DNA from: DATIXJ01 sp963714795
GTDB lineage: Bacteria; Bacteroidota; Ignavibacteria; UBA10030; SZUA-254
Reading direction: 5' to 3'
DNA: 64,000 nt
Assembly (NCBI GenBank): GCA_963714795.1
Contig: CAVQPS010000009.1
Span: 821,763 to 885,762 of the forward strand
In this document: piece by piece, positions 44,517 to 52,583 of the stretch
Numbering within the stretch: position 1 is the stretch's first letter
How the letters are laid out: each line of letters opens with the position of its first letter
Made by a program: the position numbers and the translations under genes
Notes under the pieces: model-generated
The model's input: only the letters and a program-made list of their open reading frames with translations
Database searches by the model: none
Told to the model about the DNA's origin: nothing

Positions 44517-45788
44517 CTAAATACTTGACCAGACAAGAATCCGCTTTCTTGAAAAGCTTTTTGTTTTTCTTGCTTTCGCAGACATTTCGACTCGCGGGGA
44601 TTTGTATGTTTTTCGCAGTCGTTCCTGTACATTTTGTAAGTAAGCAAAATGCACCGGTGAGTGATGTTGCATCATATCGATGTACAGGTTGTCGTACCAT
44701 TTTTTATTGATCGTGATCGCTTCGAAAATCAGTAGCCGGCAGCTTTGCTCAATCAATGTCCGAAATTTTTGCGATTCTGCGGACTGCTCACCCTCAACCG
44801 GGCCGGTGACAACATCAAGAAACGATAGAAGATGATTTGTAAAGAAGTGAAGCGATTTTCGACAGGCAAACGCTCCTGCCAATGTTCGCTGGTTACGGCA
44901 ACGGTCTTCTTCGATGTCCTGGAGATCGTCGATAAGTTGAAGCAGCACGCCGAACCGGAATAAAAAGACCGCGTCGGCTTCGGATAAATCACCCGCCACG
45001 AGGTAACCATCTGCAAGTACCGATGTTCCGCCCTTTTCGATGCTGATATCGAGCAAATCATCCGGCGTGAGATCGGTACCGTTGAATTGAAAAACGCTTC
45101 TCGTTTGTCCCTGATGAATTGCGATCATGCTTTCAAATACTTGAGGGCAATCGGTCCGATCGAATTCTTGTTCAACCATGCAAACAAGACGATCAATTGT
45201 CCGCTCGCGGCTGTTGTGTGCCGGAACGACAATACCGTTCAGGCGAAGAAGGAGACGATCGTTTGCCTCGCGCTTCATCTGAATATCGACATCCATAGCG
45301 TCAAGATAATTATCGGTGTAGGGATATAACATGCTGTAAGCAAAAACAGACGGTGTGAGACAAATTTCTCTGCCGAGATACATCTGGATGGAATTCATAA
45401 TGAGAACATTCCGGGAGGCCTGGTAGACCGCCTCATCACCGATATCGGGATCGAAATCATACGCACGCCGGATAAATTCATCCGTAACTGTGGAAAACCT
45501 CGTTTCCATGTCATCATCAATGATGCAATCGAAGCTGTGGAGGAGTTGAACAATGGCCCGTTGAATTCGACTTCGTACTTCCAACCGGTTTTTTTTCTCA
45601 ATACGTTTGCCCTGTTTCCTGATGATGCTTGCGGTCGTATCGACGTCGCGCATCAGCCGGTCGATTTCAGCCTCTTTCTGCAGTTGTTGCTCTGCAGTAT
45701 AAGAGTGATTTCGCTGAGGAACATGAGTCGACGAACGGGTCCAAAGGTCGAAGGAGTCTGTTTTTAGTGTATCAATTGTCGTCCGCAC
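44517..45788 (-). CDS. class I isoprenoid synthase-like protein
   Basis: 423 residues, all-helical. Two aspartate-rich segments are spaced as in trans-isoprenyl diphosphate or squalene/terpene synthases: YTDNYLDAMD (Asp159, Asp163) and LLQLIDDLQDIEEDR (Asp287, Asp288, Asp291), both placed to hold the magnesium-diphosphate. FGVLLQLIDDLQD is reminiscent of squalene/phytoene synthases. The rest is too divergent to name a product, and the first 70 residues and a Lys/Arg-rich tail (SAKARKTKSFSRKRIL) are extra. The start is a GTG without a clear ribosome binding site, so the N-terminus is uncertain. No prenyl-chain or cyclase gene is adjacent, so the context does not reveal the substrate. Confidence 0.7.
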   Translation of the reverse strand: MRTTIDTLKTDSFDLWTRSSTHVPQRNHSYTAEQQLQKEAEIDRLMRDVDTTASIIRKQGKRIEKKNRLEVRSRIQRAIVQLLHSFDCIIDDDMETRFSTVTDEFIRRAYDFDPDIGDEAVYQASRNVLIMNSIQMYLGREICLTPSVFAYSMLYPYTDNYLDAMDVDIQMKREANDRLLLRLNGIVVPAHNSRERTIDRLVCMVEQEFDRTDCPQVFESMIAIHQGQTRSVFQFNGTDLTPDDLLDISIEKGGTSVLADGYLVAGDLSEADAVFLFRFGVLLQLIDDLQDIEEDRCRNQRTLAGAFACRKSLHFFTNHLLSFLDVVTGPVEGEQSAESQKFRTLIEQSCRLLIFEAITINKKWYDNLYIDMMQHHSPVHFAYLQNVQERLRKTYKSPRVEMSAKARKTKSFSRKRILVWSSI

Positions 45789-46128
45789 GATGGTATCGGA
45801 GAGTTAGGAAGCCAAAAGGAAATTCATAATCTACTTTTGGTACGACGAAGGAAGGGAAAAGTTACATTCTTGAGTATTTGAAGGAAGTGAAGATGATGGA
45901 TGATCTGCTCTTTATCGCTTATCTAACAGTGTGGGCCCGTCACGCATATTATATAGAGAACCTAAAATGGTAAAAATAAGGCGGTGACAAGAAAATGGAA
46001 AAGTTGACGGAAAATATAAAGTGCCGTTATAATCTTTAGAAAAATGCGGTCACTTTTTGGAGTGCGGGTTATATCTCACCATAAACCCCAAAGGCAGGAA
46101 AAGGATATTTAGGTTCCCGGATTTCAGA
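45789..46128. other. non-coding region with an outward + strand promoter
   Basis: 340 bases without a gene. TTGACG (46004-46009), 18 bases and a perfect TATAAT (46028-46033) form a + strand promoter that reads toward the 3' end of the - strand receiver gene; only a 22-codon frame follows it (46045 on). An antisense or small RNA start is possible. Confidence 0.4.
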
Positions 46129-46953
46129 TCATCCGGCTAATGTTCGATCGATCGTACCGAGCAGGTCTGAACGCATCAATGGCTTAGCAATGAAATCCGA
46201 AGCGCCTAATTCTTTGGCCTCCACCGCCAGTTTCAGTTCGCTGTATGCACTAACAATGACGACTTTGGTTTTGATGGAATGTTCCTGGATGAATTTCATC
46301 ACACCGTATCCCGAGACCATCGGCATGAAAATATCCAATAGCACGAGATCGAATTGTTCCTTCTGTAACTTGTCGATTGCTTCACTCCCGTCTTCCGCCT
46401 GTGTGATAGAAAAGCCTTCGTTGGCAAGCATTTCGTTCACCACGAAGCGAAAAGCGTCATCGTCATCTACCAGAAGAATCCGTTTACCCTTCCGATCTTT
46501 TTCGGGTGGAGGTTCGTTCGCCAAAGGATGAGTGGCTGTCGTAGGATTCAGAGAAGGCACGGTATTGGCAACCTCGGGAGAGTGTGGTGCGACGTGAGGA
46601 TGTGGGGCGGTGAGGTTTTGAAAGTGCCGTAACATTTCAGCAACGGAGCTTTCTTGCCGGACGACGACACAGTCCTTCTCGCTGATCTGTGTGACTTTGG
46701 ATGGATCCCCTTCCGAAGAGATGAAGATGAATGGAAGTCTTCCGGCAATTCCCTGCGCAGCACGATGGAACTCTACTCCATCCATGGATGGCATATAGAG
46801 ATCAGAGATAACTATGTCCACCTTCTCGGTTTGAAGCGCGCGCAACCCCGCCCGGGCACTGCTGGCAAGCGAAACGGTAAATCCCTCCCGCACAATCTCA
46901 GAACGAATCTGAAACCGCCTTGCCGCATTATTTGTTACGACCAAAATATGCAT
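46129..46953 (-). CDS. tandem receiver-domain response regulator
   Basis: 274 residues with two CheY-like domains and no output domain. The second (residues 157-272) is complete: acidic pair in LLVDDDDAF (Asp163/Asp164), phosphoacceptor Asp207 in LLDIFMP, Ser235/Lys257 in VSAY and AKPL. The first (1-115) keeps the phosphoacceptor-like Asp51 in VISDLYMP, but its acidic pair is replaced by Thr-Asn-Asn (VVTNNA), so magnesium-dependent phosphorylation is doubtful. A Pro/His-rich linker (118-150) joins them. It probably works as a phospho-relay or single-domain effector in a two-component pathway; no histidine kinase is adjacent. Confidence 0.85.
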   Translation of the reverse strand: MHILVVTNNAARRFQIRSEIVREGFTVSLASSARAGLRALQTEKVDIVISDLYMPSMDGVEFHRAAQGIAGRLPFIFISSEGDPSKVTQISEKDCVVVRQESSVAEMLRHFQNLTAPHPHVAPHSPEVANTVPSLNPTTATHPLANEPPPEKDRKGKRILLVDDDDAFRFVVNEMLANEGFSITQAEDGSEAIDKLQKEQFDLVLLDIFMPMVSGYGVMKFIQEHSIKTKVVIVSAYSELKLAVEAKELGASDFIAKPLMRSDLLGTIDRTLAG

Positions 46954-47231
46954 AACTCCCCTCCGCTCCCGCGGGTATAGAAATGGTCCCTTTACTCTTT
47001 AAAAAATGTACAAAAGAGGAAGTACAAAAGCAATCCTCCAATTGGCATGACGCACGGAGTTTTTCGATGGATGAAGTGGGAAAATGGGGTGGGTCATCGT
47101 GATACGTATAACGTTTTGTGATTTGTCTCACAGGAATATACGCCATGGGGTTAATCTAGATCACAGCCCCTGTTGCCATTATTAATAAATGTCCTAATTT
47201 TGAGTTATCATAACAATTATACCGGAGCTCA

Positions 47232-48314
47232 ATGGGAGAGATGGTATTACATGAACGCGAAATAATGCAAGGTGTCAGCAATCGTGATGAGGCCTTGCTT
47301 GCGCGGTTATATGATCTATACGGTCAAACCGTTTACAACCTGGTTTATTACATCACCCACTCGATTGAAGAAGCTGAAACGCTCACACAGGATGTGTTTT
47401 TAACAATCTGGCAGAAAGCGTCATCAATCGACCTGCAACGCGGGACCGTTGAAGACTGGATTCTTAACAAGGCCAAAGAAGTTGCTGTCGTACGATCCCA
47501 GTCGAATCTGCAAACGATGGTCATCAAGCAGAAACTTAATGGCAATGCACAAACGTTTGTCGAAAAGGAAACTAACCGGATCAAAGAACTCTCCTCTGTT
47601 AATCCGGTATTACTGAAAAATGTTTTACTGAGTCCCGAAGTAAAAGAAAATATCTTTTTCACCATTCATGTGGCTCGGATTGCAGAAGCGGAAACCCAAA
47701 CTTTTCGCAAAAACGGAAATCAAACGTCAATAAATCAAAAGAATGGCGTGCCCTGGTTCCACAAAAAAATTTGTTGGCCTGTCATCGAAAAAGCGCTTGC
47801 TGCGATTGCTGTTATCGTCTTTATTGCATTACTCATCGATGTCATATTGATAAAAATCGATCGCCAGGGGGAAATTATTTCACAGCAATACAATAGAAAT
47901 GTTCAACTTGAGCGTGAAATTGATGAGAAGCAAAATGTTGTGGATTTTTTTCAAGCCCGCAGATTGTCCATGATCTTTCTCGCGGGACTGAGCACCGATT
48001 CCATGGTGTCGGGAAAAATATTTTGGGATCCGGACCGGAAGATAGCACTACTGCAGTTTTTAAATCTCCGGGCAACACTTCCCAATGAGAATTATCAACT
48101 CTGGGTGACAAGAAATTCATCGGTCACAAATGTTTGCGAGTTTGAAATAACTCAACCCGGAAAATCATTCTGTAAAATCCTGCCACTCGATCTTCTTGCG
48201 CCTGCCAAAGTTTCTGTCATAGAGCTGAGAGTGGAACCGAAGGATGAAATTTCAAAGCCAGACGGCGAGGCAGTTTTGTCGGCAATTTTACCACACGTAA
48301 TTATCTTCGGCTAA
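47232..48314 (+). CDS. sigma-70 region 2 / anti-sigma (RskA-like) fusion protein
   Basis: 360 residues in an unusual order. Residues about 20-90 match region 2 of ECF sigma factors (LLARLYDLYGQTVYNLVYYITHSIEEAETLTQDVFLTIWQKASSID). Region 4 is missing. A linker of about 95 residues follows, then one membrane helix (about 186-208, LAAIAVIVFIALLIDVILI), a short coiled coil (210-240) and an anti-sigma-K C-terminal domain (about 245-358: SGKIFWDPDRKIALLQFLNLRATLPNENYQLWVTRN). Without region 4 it cannot be a normal sigma factor. It may be a membrane-tethered decoy or anti-sigma factor whose cytoplasmic part mimics sigma region 2. GGAG four bases before the ATG supports the start. An isolated + strand gene. 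Confidence 0.75.
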   Translation: MGEMVLHEREIMQGVSNRDEALLARLYDLYGQTVYNLVYYITHSIEEAETLTQDVFLTIWQKASSIDLQRGTVEDWILNKAKEVAVVRSQSNLQTMVIKQKLNGNAQTFVEKETNRIKELSSVNPVLLKNVLLSPEVKENIFFTIHVARIAEAETQTFRKNGNQTSINQKNGVPWFHKKICWPVIEKALAAIAVIVFIALLIDVILIKIDRQGEIISQQYNRNVQLEREIDEKQNVVDFFQARRLSMIFLAGLSTDSMVSGKIFWDPDRKIALLQFLNLRATLPNENYQLWVTRNSSVTNVCEFEITQPGKSFCKILPLDLLAPAKVSVIELRVEPKDEISKPDGEAVLSAILPHVIIFG

Positions 48315-48460
48315 GAATAAGAGTAATCGTGCATTTCCTCAGTTTGGTTGTTAGTACGATGTTTCATCCCAGGTCAGGAATCAGATTGGTCCTCGTAGAG
48401 TAAGGACTAATAAAAAAATGTCACAGTATTCTTTTCCTTGAAGTAACTTACCCTCAAGAC

Positions 48461-48495
48461 AAAACCTCAACCGATGTATCAACGATTGAGGTTTT
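48461..48495. terminator. bidirectional terminator
   Basis: AAAACCTCAA (48461-48470) and TTGAGGTTTT (48486-48495) form a 10-bp stem with a 15-base loop between the convergent genes 47232-48314 and 48507-48863. The flanking A and T runs suit termination from both sides. Confidence 0.75.
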
Positions 48496-48506
48496 ATGTG
48501 ATCCGT

Positions 48507-48863
48507 TCAGATGGTTTCTTTCTGTGTTTGCGATTCACCGGAATCCCAACCACAGCGACGCCGCCATTCCTGTCTGAATTTTTCCCGTTCTTCGGGCGCC
48601 ATCGATGACAGTTTGTCCTCAAGACGGTGTTTCCACCGATCATGTCGCCAGCCATTCGCATACCGCCATCTTCCCCATCCGCGCAGGAGTATGTGAGAAA
48701 GTATCAGCAATCCCACGGCTTGCCAAAATGTAATGACCGGTCCTTTGAAGATGTCCGGAACCAGCGCATTCCACAGCAGCATCACGGCAAATCCCAGAAC
48801 GATGCTTCCAACAATGATCATGAGAAAAAATTTTCCGATTGTCAATGGCCATCTGTGTTTCAT
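48507..48863 (-). CDS. small membrane protein co-transcribed with an ECF sigma factor
   Basis: 118 residues with two membrane helices (IGKFFLMIIVGSIVLGFAVMLLW and ITFWQAVGLLILSHILLRGW), then a basic cytoplasmic tail (RHDRWKHRLEDKLSSMAPEEREKFRQEWRRRCGWD) whose MxPEEREKFRxxW pattern resembles Spy/CnrY-like periplasmic helices. It starts nine bases after the sigma gene stop, so it belongs to the same unit and may be an anti-sigma or signal protein for it; that is inference. Confidence 0.75.
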   Translation of the reverse strand: MKHRWPLTIGKFFLMIIVGSIVLGFAVMLLWNALVPDIFKGPVITFWQAVGLLILSHILLRGWGRWRYANGWRHDRWKHRLEDKLSSMAPEEREKFRQEWRRRCGWDSGESQTQKETI

Positions 48864-48872
48864 ATTTCACTC

Positions 48873-49385
48873 CTATAGATTTTGAATGTCGTCATAAAGT
48901 TCTTTGAGTTGTTCCCGCAAAAATAATACTGCATACCGCTTGCGGGAAAGTAGTGTGTTCACAGGTTCTCCGGTCGCTTCAGCAATTTCTTTAAATGTTT
49001 TCCCTTCAAGTTCATGCATGACGAATACTTGCCGTTGTTCTTCAGGAAGATCATCGAGAGCTTCGGCTAACGCTGTCCAGAATACGGAGCGCGCAAATAC
49101 TTCGTCCGGTTGCTGAGTCGGATCGAAGAGAATATCCTCAAGACTGAACGGATATTCGCTTTCCGTATCAGTATCATGGAACTGAGGACGGCGCTTGCGA
49201 TACCAATCGATGACCTTGTTTTTTGCAACGGTAAACAGCCATGATGTCAATTGCTCAATCGGCTCCGTGATGCTGTAGCTTGTGACCAGTTGATAAAATA
49301 CATCCTGCAAAATATCTTCGGCATCGGCATCGGTTCTGACACGCCTGCGGATGAAATCGAAGAGGCGTCGCCGCTCGTTCCTCAT
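48873..49385 (-). CDS. ECF RNA polymerase sigma factor
   Basis: 170 residues from the ATG. Region 2: LFDFIRRRVRTDADAEDILQDVFYQLVTSY and WLFTVAKNKVIDWYRKRR. Region 4: LAEALDDLPEEQRQVFVMHELEGKTFKEIAEATGEPVNTLLSRKRYAVLFLREQL, with the helix-turn-helix at the end. It directs RNA polymerase to a stress regulon, targets unknown. The in-frame codons upstream of the ATG (49386-49448) encode NEAFASVDKTMRNERRRLF, which looks like the normal family N-terminus but has no ATG/GTG/TTG before the stop at 49452, so a non-standard start or a sequence error is possible. Confidence 0.92.
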   Translation of the reverse strand: MRNERRRLFDFIRRRVRTDADAEDILQDVFYQLVTSYSITEPIEQLTSWLFTVAKNKVIDWYRKRRPQFHDTDTESEYPFSLEDILFDPTQQPDEVFARSVFWTALAEALDDLPEEQRQVFVMHELEGKTFKEIAEATGEPVNTLLSRKRYAVLFLREQLKELYDDIQNL

Positions 49386-49757
49386 CGTTTTATCGACAGA
49401 AGCAAATGCTTCATTCTTTTCATCAATCCCTGGCAGCGTCGGTTCCTTTATTTAGTAAGACGATTCAGCAAAAGAAATATTGTATAACAAGATAAGAAAA
49501 TGTGGAATGTGTGAAAATCGAATCAAATCAGTGCTCTTTTCCATTGCACTCATTGCGAATATGAATGAAATAAGAGCAGTTGCCTGTTTCTTGGAGCGAT
49601 TATGATTGCGATGATAAAAGTCAAGAGGAGACTTTTTTGAAGGTGAAAAATGTGAAGTGGTGAGTTGCCCGCAGGCGTAATAACTTAGAAATTGTTCCGA
49701 ATAAAAAAAATCCAACCGTTTCTGGCTGAGGTTTCGGACATGGCAATCTATTTGAGT

Positions 49758-49973
49758 TCATTTTATGTTCTTCAAAAACTCCGGCTCACCTTCATGGTAA
49801 CGCGCAAATGGAAGAAGTGTTCCATAGACCCGTGGATTTGATAGAAAAATATATTCATCATTACGTGATGATGCATCTCCTATTATTCCCCCAATAAGTC
49901 CACCTCCAATTAATCCAAGCACTCCACGAGCTATCGTGCTCGTCTCTGTCTCTACGGAAGGATTCAGGTGGAA
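49758..49973 (-). pseudogene. C-terminal fragment of a glycine-zipper protein
   Basis: A - strand frame of about 71 codons reads LNPSVETETSTIARGVLGLIGGGLIGGIIGDASSRNDEYIFLSNPRVYGTLLPFARYHEGEPEF..., ending at a stop at 49758-49760. The GLIGGGLIGGIIG segment is a glycine-zipper membrane element. It has no start codon before an upstream in-frame stop (49974-49976), and R1 copy 1 begins 50 bases beyond, so it looks like a gene cut on its 5' side. The stretch 49453-49757 holds nothing supportable. Confidence 0.45.
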
Positions 49974-50022
49974 TTAGTTTAAGGCTGGTTTGAATTGGAA
50001 AAATCGGAATGACCAAAACATC

Positions 50023-50086
50023 GGTCAAGGATATTGTCTATAACCCGGACATTCGGCGATTTCTAGAATAGCGATGGTGTCTACTG
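50023..50086 (+). repeat. dispersed repeat R1, copy 1 (diverged)
   Basis: GGTCAAGGATATTGTCTATAACCCGGAC... through AGCGATGGTGTCTACTGG matches the R1 copies at 50594, 62321 and 63914 over about 65 bases in the same orientation, with several substitutions. It lies just beyond the 3' end of the - strand membrane gene 50094-50474. Confidence 0.6.
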
Positions 50087-50093
50087 GTCTGTA

Positions 50094-50474
50094 TTAGTCA
50101 GTGACATGTTCAATCTTTGGTGTCCGATACCGGCATATAAGAAATAAGAATCCGGGAATTGTGAAAACCAAAAACCACCAGCCATTGGGGAACTGACCTC
50201 TGTTCGCGAAGTGGATGATATAAAACATTACCAAACTTCCCACTGTTATGCTTCCCCCAATGCCTTCTTGCCACCAAGCCAGAATCATTCCAATAGAAAT
50301 CCCAACAGGAAAGAAAATAAACAGAGTCAATTCTGTCTGCGTAATCAGTGTATAGTTGAATCCTTCACCGATGACGAATAAAATTATGAAGACAATATTA
50401 ACAACACTCAATATTCTCGCTGCCCAACGAATTAATTGAGTCAAACTAGGATGAGGATTATGATGGTTTTCCAT
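50094..50474 (-). CDS. four-helix membrane protein of unknown function
   Basis: 126 residues. A His/Pro-rich N-terminus (MENHHNPHPSLTQLIRWAARIL) precedes four membrane helices (about 20-38, 46-64, 72-90 and 98-114) and a short charged tail. It resembles small conserved DUF membrane proteins of Bacteroidota but I cannot name the family. It stands alone on the - strand between two direct copies of repeat R1 (50023 and 50594). Confidence 0.65.
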   Translation of the reverse strand: MENHHNPHPSLTQLIRWAARILSVVNIVFIILFVIGEGFNYTLITQTELTLFIFFPVGISIGMILAWWQEGIGGSITVGSLVMFYIIHFANRGQFPNGWWFLVFTIPGFLFLICRYRTPKIEHVTD

Positions 50475-50593
50475 ATTCTTTTTTTAAAAAAATTTCTTTT
50501 TTGAGGTAAGAAAATTTTATGTAAGAACATCATTCAGCACCTGATAAATGCTGAACACGTAGCACAGGCAATGTATGCACTTTTCCAGAAAAG

Positions 50594-50830
50594 GTCAATC
50601 AATTATGTAAATCTATTCTTTAAAATGGGAAAGATAGCTCAGGGAAATTGTCCATAACTCGGACTTTCAGCGATTTTTAGACTAGCGATGGTATCACCGG
50701 GTTTATAGCTGATTTAAACAACGAATTCTTCGCGGAGCGGTGGTTGATGTTGCACAAGAAAAGAAGTATATTTTGCTGTGAAGTAAAAAATGATTCACTT
50801 ACTTTATGCTGCATATTGTGATCGCCACAG
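50594..50830 (+). repeat. composite repeat R1+R2, copy 2/C
   Basis: One continuous unit of about 235 bases: R1 (AAAATGGGAAAGATAG..., CATAACTCGGACTTTCAGCG), a middle shared with 62321-62556 (GATTTAA.CAACGAATTCTT, GGTGGTTGATGTTGCACA), and R2 (GTATATTTTGCTG, ATGATTCACTTACTTTATGC). It shows that R1 and R2 belong to one element. TTGATG, 17 bases and TATATT (50744-50772) inside it could be a promoter for the lipoprotein gene at 50848. Confidence 0.7.
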
Positions 50831-50847
50831 TGAAAGAATAGAATGTT

Positions 50848-51294
50848 ATGAAATATTTAACCATCCTCACAATCTCCATAACCATCATTTTTATTTCTTG
50901 CAAGGATACATCAACCCAGCCAGAACAGGCGACAGCGAGCTATAATCAAATGTTATTTGAGCGTCTGGGTGGCGGTAATTTGATCTTTCATGCTTCTGAA
51001 ACATCCAGCAAAGATACCTTGCAGGTGAACGTAACTCAAGTAGCATATCGTGATACAAGTATTCAAAGAACAATTGCGAGAAACTCCCACAACACAGGAA
51101 TATTCGATACGCTCATCCAGGCAATGAGTGGAACAATTCAACTTGCCGGTAATTTCAAACATGATACGACGGCTATAGCGGGGACATGGGCATATGTTTA
51201 CATGGTGAATGGCAATGGTAACACGGAAGTTACCAACATAACCGTTCGCAATGCCTTGTTGGAATTGGAACCAATTGTTGTGGCAACGCTCTAG
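50848..51294 (+). CDS. small lipoprotein of unknown function
   Basis: 148 residues with a lipoprotein signal (MKYLTILTISITIIFISC; lipidated Cys18), then a polar Ser/Thr-rich mature part (KDTSTQPEQATASYNQ) and beta-rich remainder with AGTWAYVYMVNGNG. No family is recognised. It is likely held in the outer or inner membrane facing the periplasm. It starts 18 bases after the composite repeat and is followed by R2 copy D. Confidence 0.7.
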   Translation: MKYLTILTISITIIFISCKDTSTQPEQATASYNQMLFERLGGGNLIFHASETSSKDTLQVNVTQVAYRDTSIQRTIARNSHNTGIFDTLIQAMSGTIQLAGNFKHDTTAIAGTWAYVYMVNGNGNTEVTNITVRNALLELEPIVVATL

Positions 51295-51368
51295 CTATCC
51301 TGGTGGGTTACCCGGTCGCTCACGCTTATACGAAAAACTGTCTGCCGATGTGAACTTCAGTAAATGTT

Positions 51369-51490
51369 AATTGATGCTTCAGGAAAAAAGTATATTCCCC
51401 GAAATAATTCTCTACTGCAAGACGTGTCCTCTTATCACGGAACGAAATGGTATCAAGCATTATGCAGTTTAAGTATCAGTTAACCAGCAC
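51369..51490 (+). repeat. dispersed repeat R2, copy D
   Basis: TTAATTGATGCTTCAGGAAA, GTATATTCCCCGAAATAATT and CTCTACTGCAAGACG align with copies A and E; the right end is GTTAACC at about 51478-51484. It separates the lipoprotein gene from the next + strand gene, whose start is 31 bases further on. Confidence 0.65.
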
Positions 51491-51520
51491 AATATGCCGT
51501 TGCTTATACAGGAGAGTCTT

Positions 51521-51826
51521 ATGAAATGGTATCATTATATTGCTTGTTTTTTTGCGGGAGCATTTTTAGCCAACATGGTTCCTCACTTTATTCACGGCAT
51601 TTCCGGTGATAGTTTTCCAAGCCCTTTTGCTGATCCACCCGGTAAAGGTGTATCGTCGCCAACCGTAAACGTCGTGTGGGGCTTGGGTAATCTGGTTGTC
51701 GGATATATTCTATTGAAAGCGGGGAGAGTTTCTCAAACGAATACATGGAGCGTTCTGATATTTTTTATCGGGATTGTTTGCGTAAGCATAATGTCAAGTA
51801 TCACGTTTGTTGGCAAATTCCATTAA
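51521..51826 (+). CDS. three-helix membrane protein of unknown function
   Basis: 101 residues from the ATG at 51521, chosen because GGAG at 51510-51513 is well placed; an ATG at 51494 would lengthen it by nine residues from the repeat side. Hydrophobic helices at about 5-25 (YHYIACFFAGAFLANMVPHFIHG), 48-66 (VNVVWGLGNLVVGYILL) and 77-96. The GISGDSFPSPFADPPGKGVSSPTVN loop is distinctive; similar short proteins occur in soil and Bacteroidota genomes, but no function is known. Confidence 0.65.
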   Translation: MKWYHYIACFFAGAFLANMVPHFIHGISGDSFPSPFADPPGKGVSSPTVNVVWGLGNLVVGYILLKAGRVSQTNTWSVLIFFIGIVCVSIMSSITFVGKFH

Positions 51827-52253
51827 CAACGATTCGTACACTTAACTATCTCCCACTTGACGATGTGATATACACCCCCCTCGAAAGTTGAGTTAGGTAA
51901 CTCTATAAAAAAAGATTTATCCTGAGCCATCCTTGGAATGCGGACGAAAACGCGTAAATTCTCTGCCTATGTTCATTTTAAAAAAGTAAATTGGCGCGCC
52001 CAGCGGTGTTTGCACATTACTTGAGGGATTTTAACATCGATCCGACTTTCAGTAACTACGATTGAATCAGTTAATTGATGGCTGGATGAAAAAGAAAGAG
52101 TCGCAACAGCTCTACCGAGGGTGGTCAGAATATCCGGGATACGTTATGAGGAGGCGATACGGAAAAAATATTTAGGAACTGCGGTCAGGAAACGCTTGAC
52201 TAACTGACAGATATTGTATAGGTTATGAATACAACAAAGACACGAAGTGAGAA
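51827..52253. other. intergenic region, no gene seen
   Basis: 427 bases without a supportable gene, RNA or repeat of the R1/R2 family. A loose promoter-like pair TTGACT (52196-52201), 17 bases and TAGGTT lies before the next small gene. Confidence 0.3.
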
Positions 52254-52583
52254 ATGAAAAACAACCGCTCTATTGAAGATATAAGAATAGCCAGATCGCT
52301 GGAAAAGGAAATAAAAGTAGACTTACATTCGTTAATAGTGAGGCAACATTTTTATATGTTTCGTGCATTGCTGCAGAAAGATCCCGAAGACAATTTGCGG
52401 GTCGGTGATAGGGGAGTAATTATAAAAAAAGATAAAAACTTCACCTGGTTTTTTCTTTTTGATGACAATATCAACGAGTATCGCCGTTTAATAAAAGTTT
52501 CAACGAAACAGACCGAGATACCGGTCGTGTTAATAAAAGACCCCGGAACATTTTCTATGAGTTATACTTCTCAGCACGTATAA
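52254..52583 (+). CDS. hypothetical protein
   Basis: 109 residues, soluble and charged (MKNNRSIEDIRIARSLEKEIKVDLHSLIVRQHFYMFRALLQKDPED...). The N-terminal half is predicted helical, and the C-terminal half has beta character (VGDRGVIIKKDKNFTWFFLFDD). No family is recognised. GTGAGA before the ATG is a weak ribosome binding site. Coding status rests on composition and length only. Confidence 0.45.
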   Translation: MKNNRSIEDIRIARSLEKEIKVDLHSLIVRQHFYMFRALLQKDPEDNLRVGDRGVIIKKDKNFTWFFLFDDNINEYRRLIKVSTKQTEIPVVLIKDPGTFSMSYTSQHV

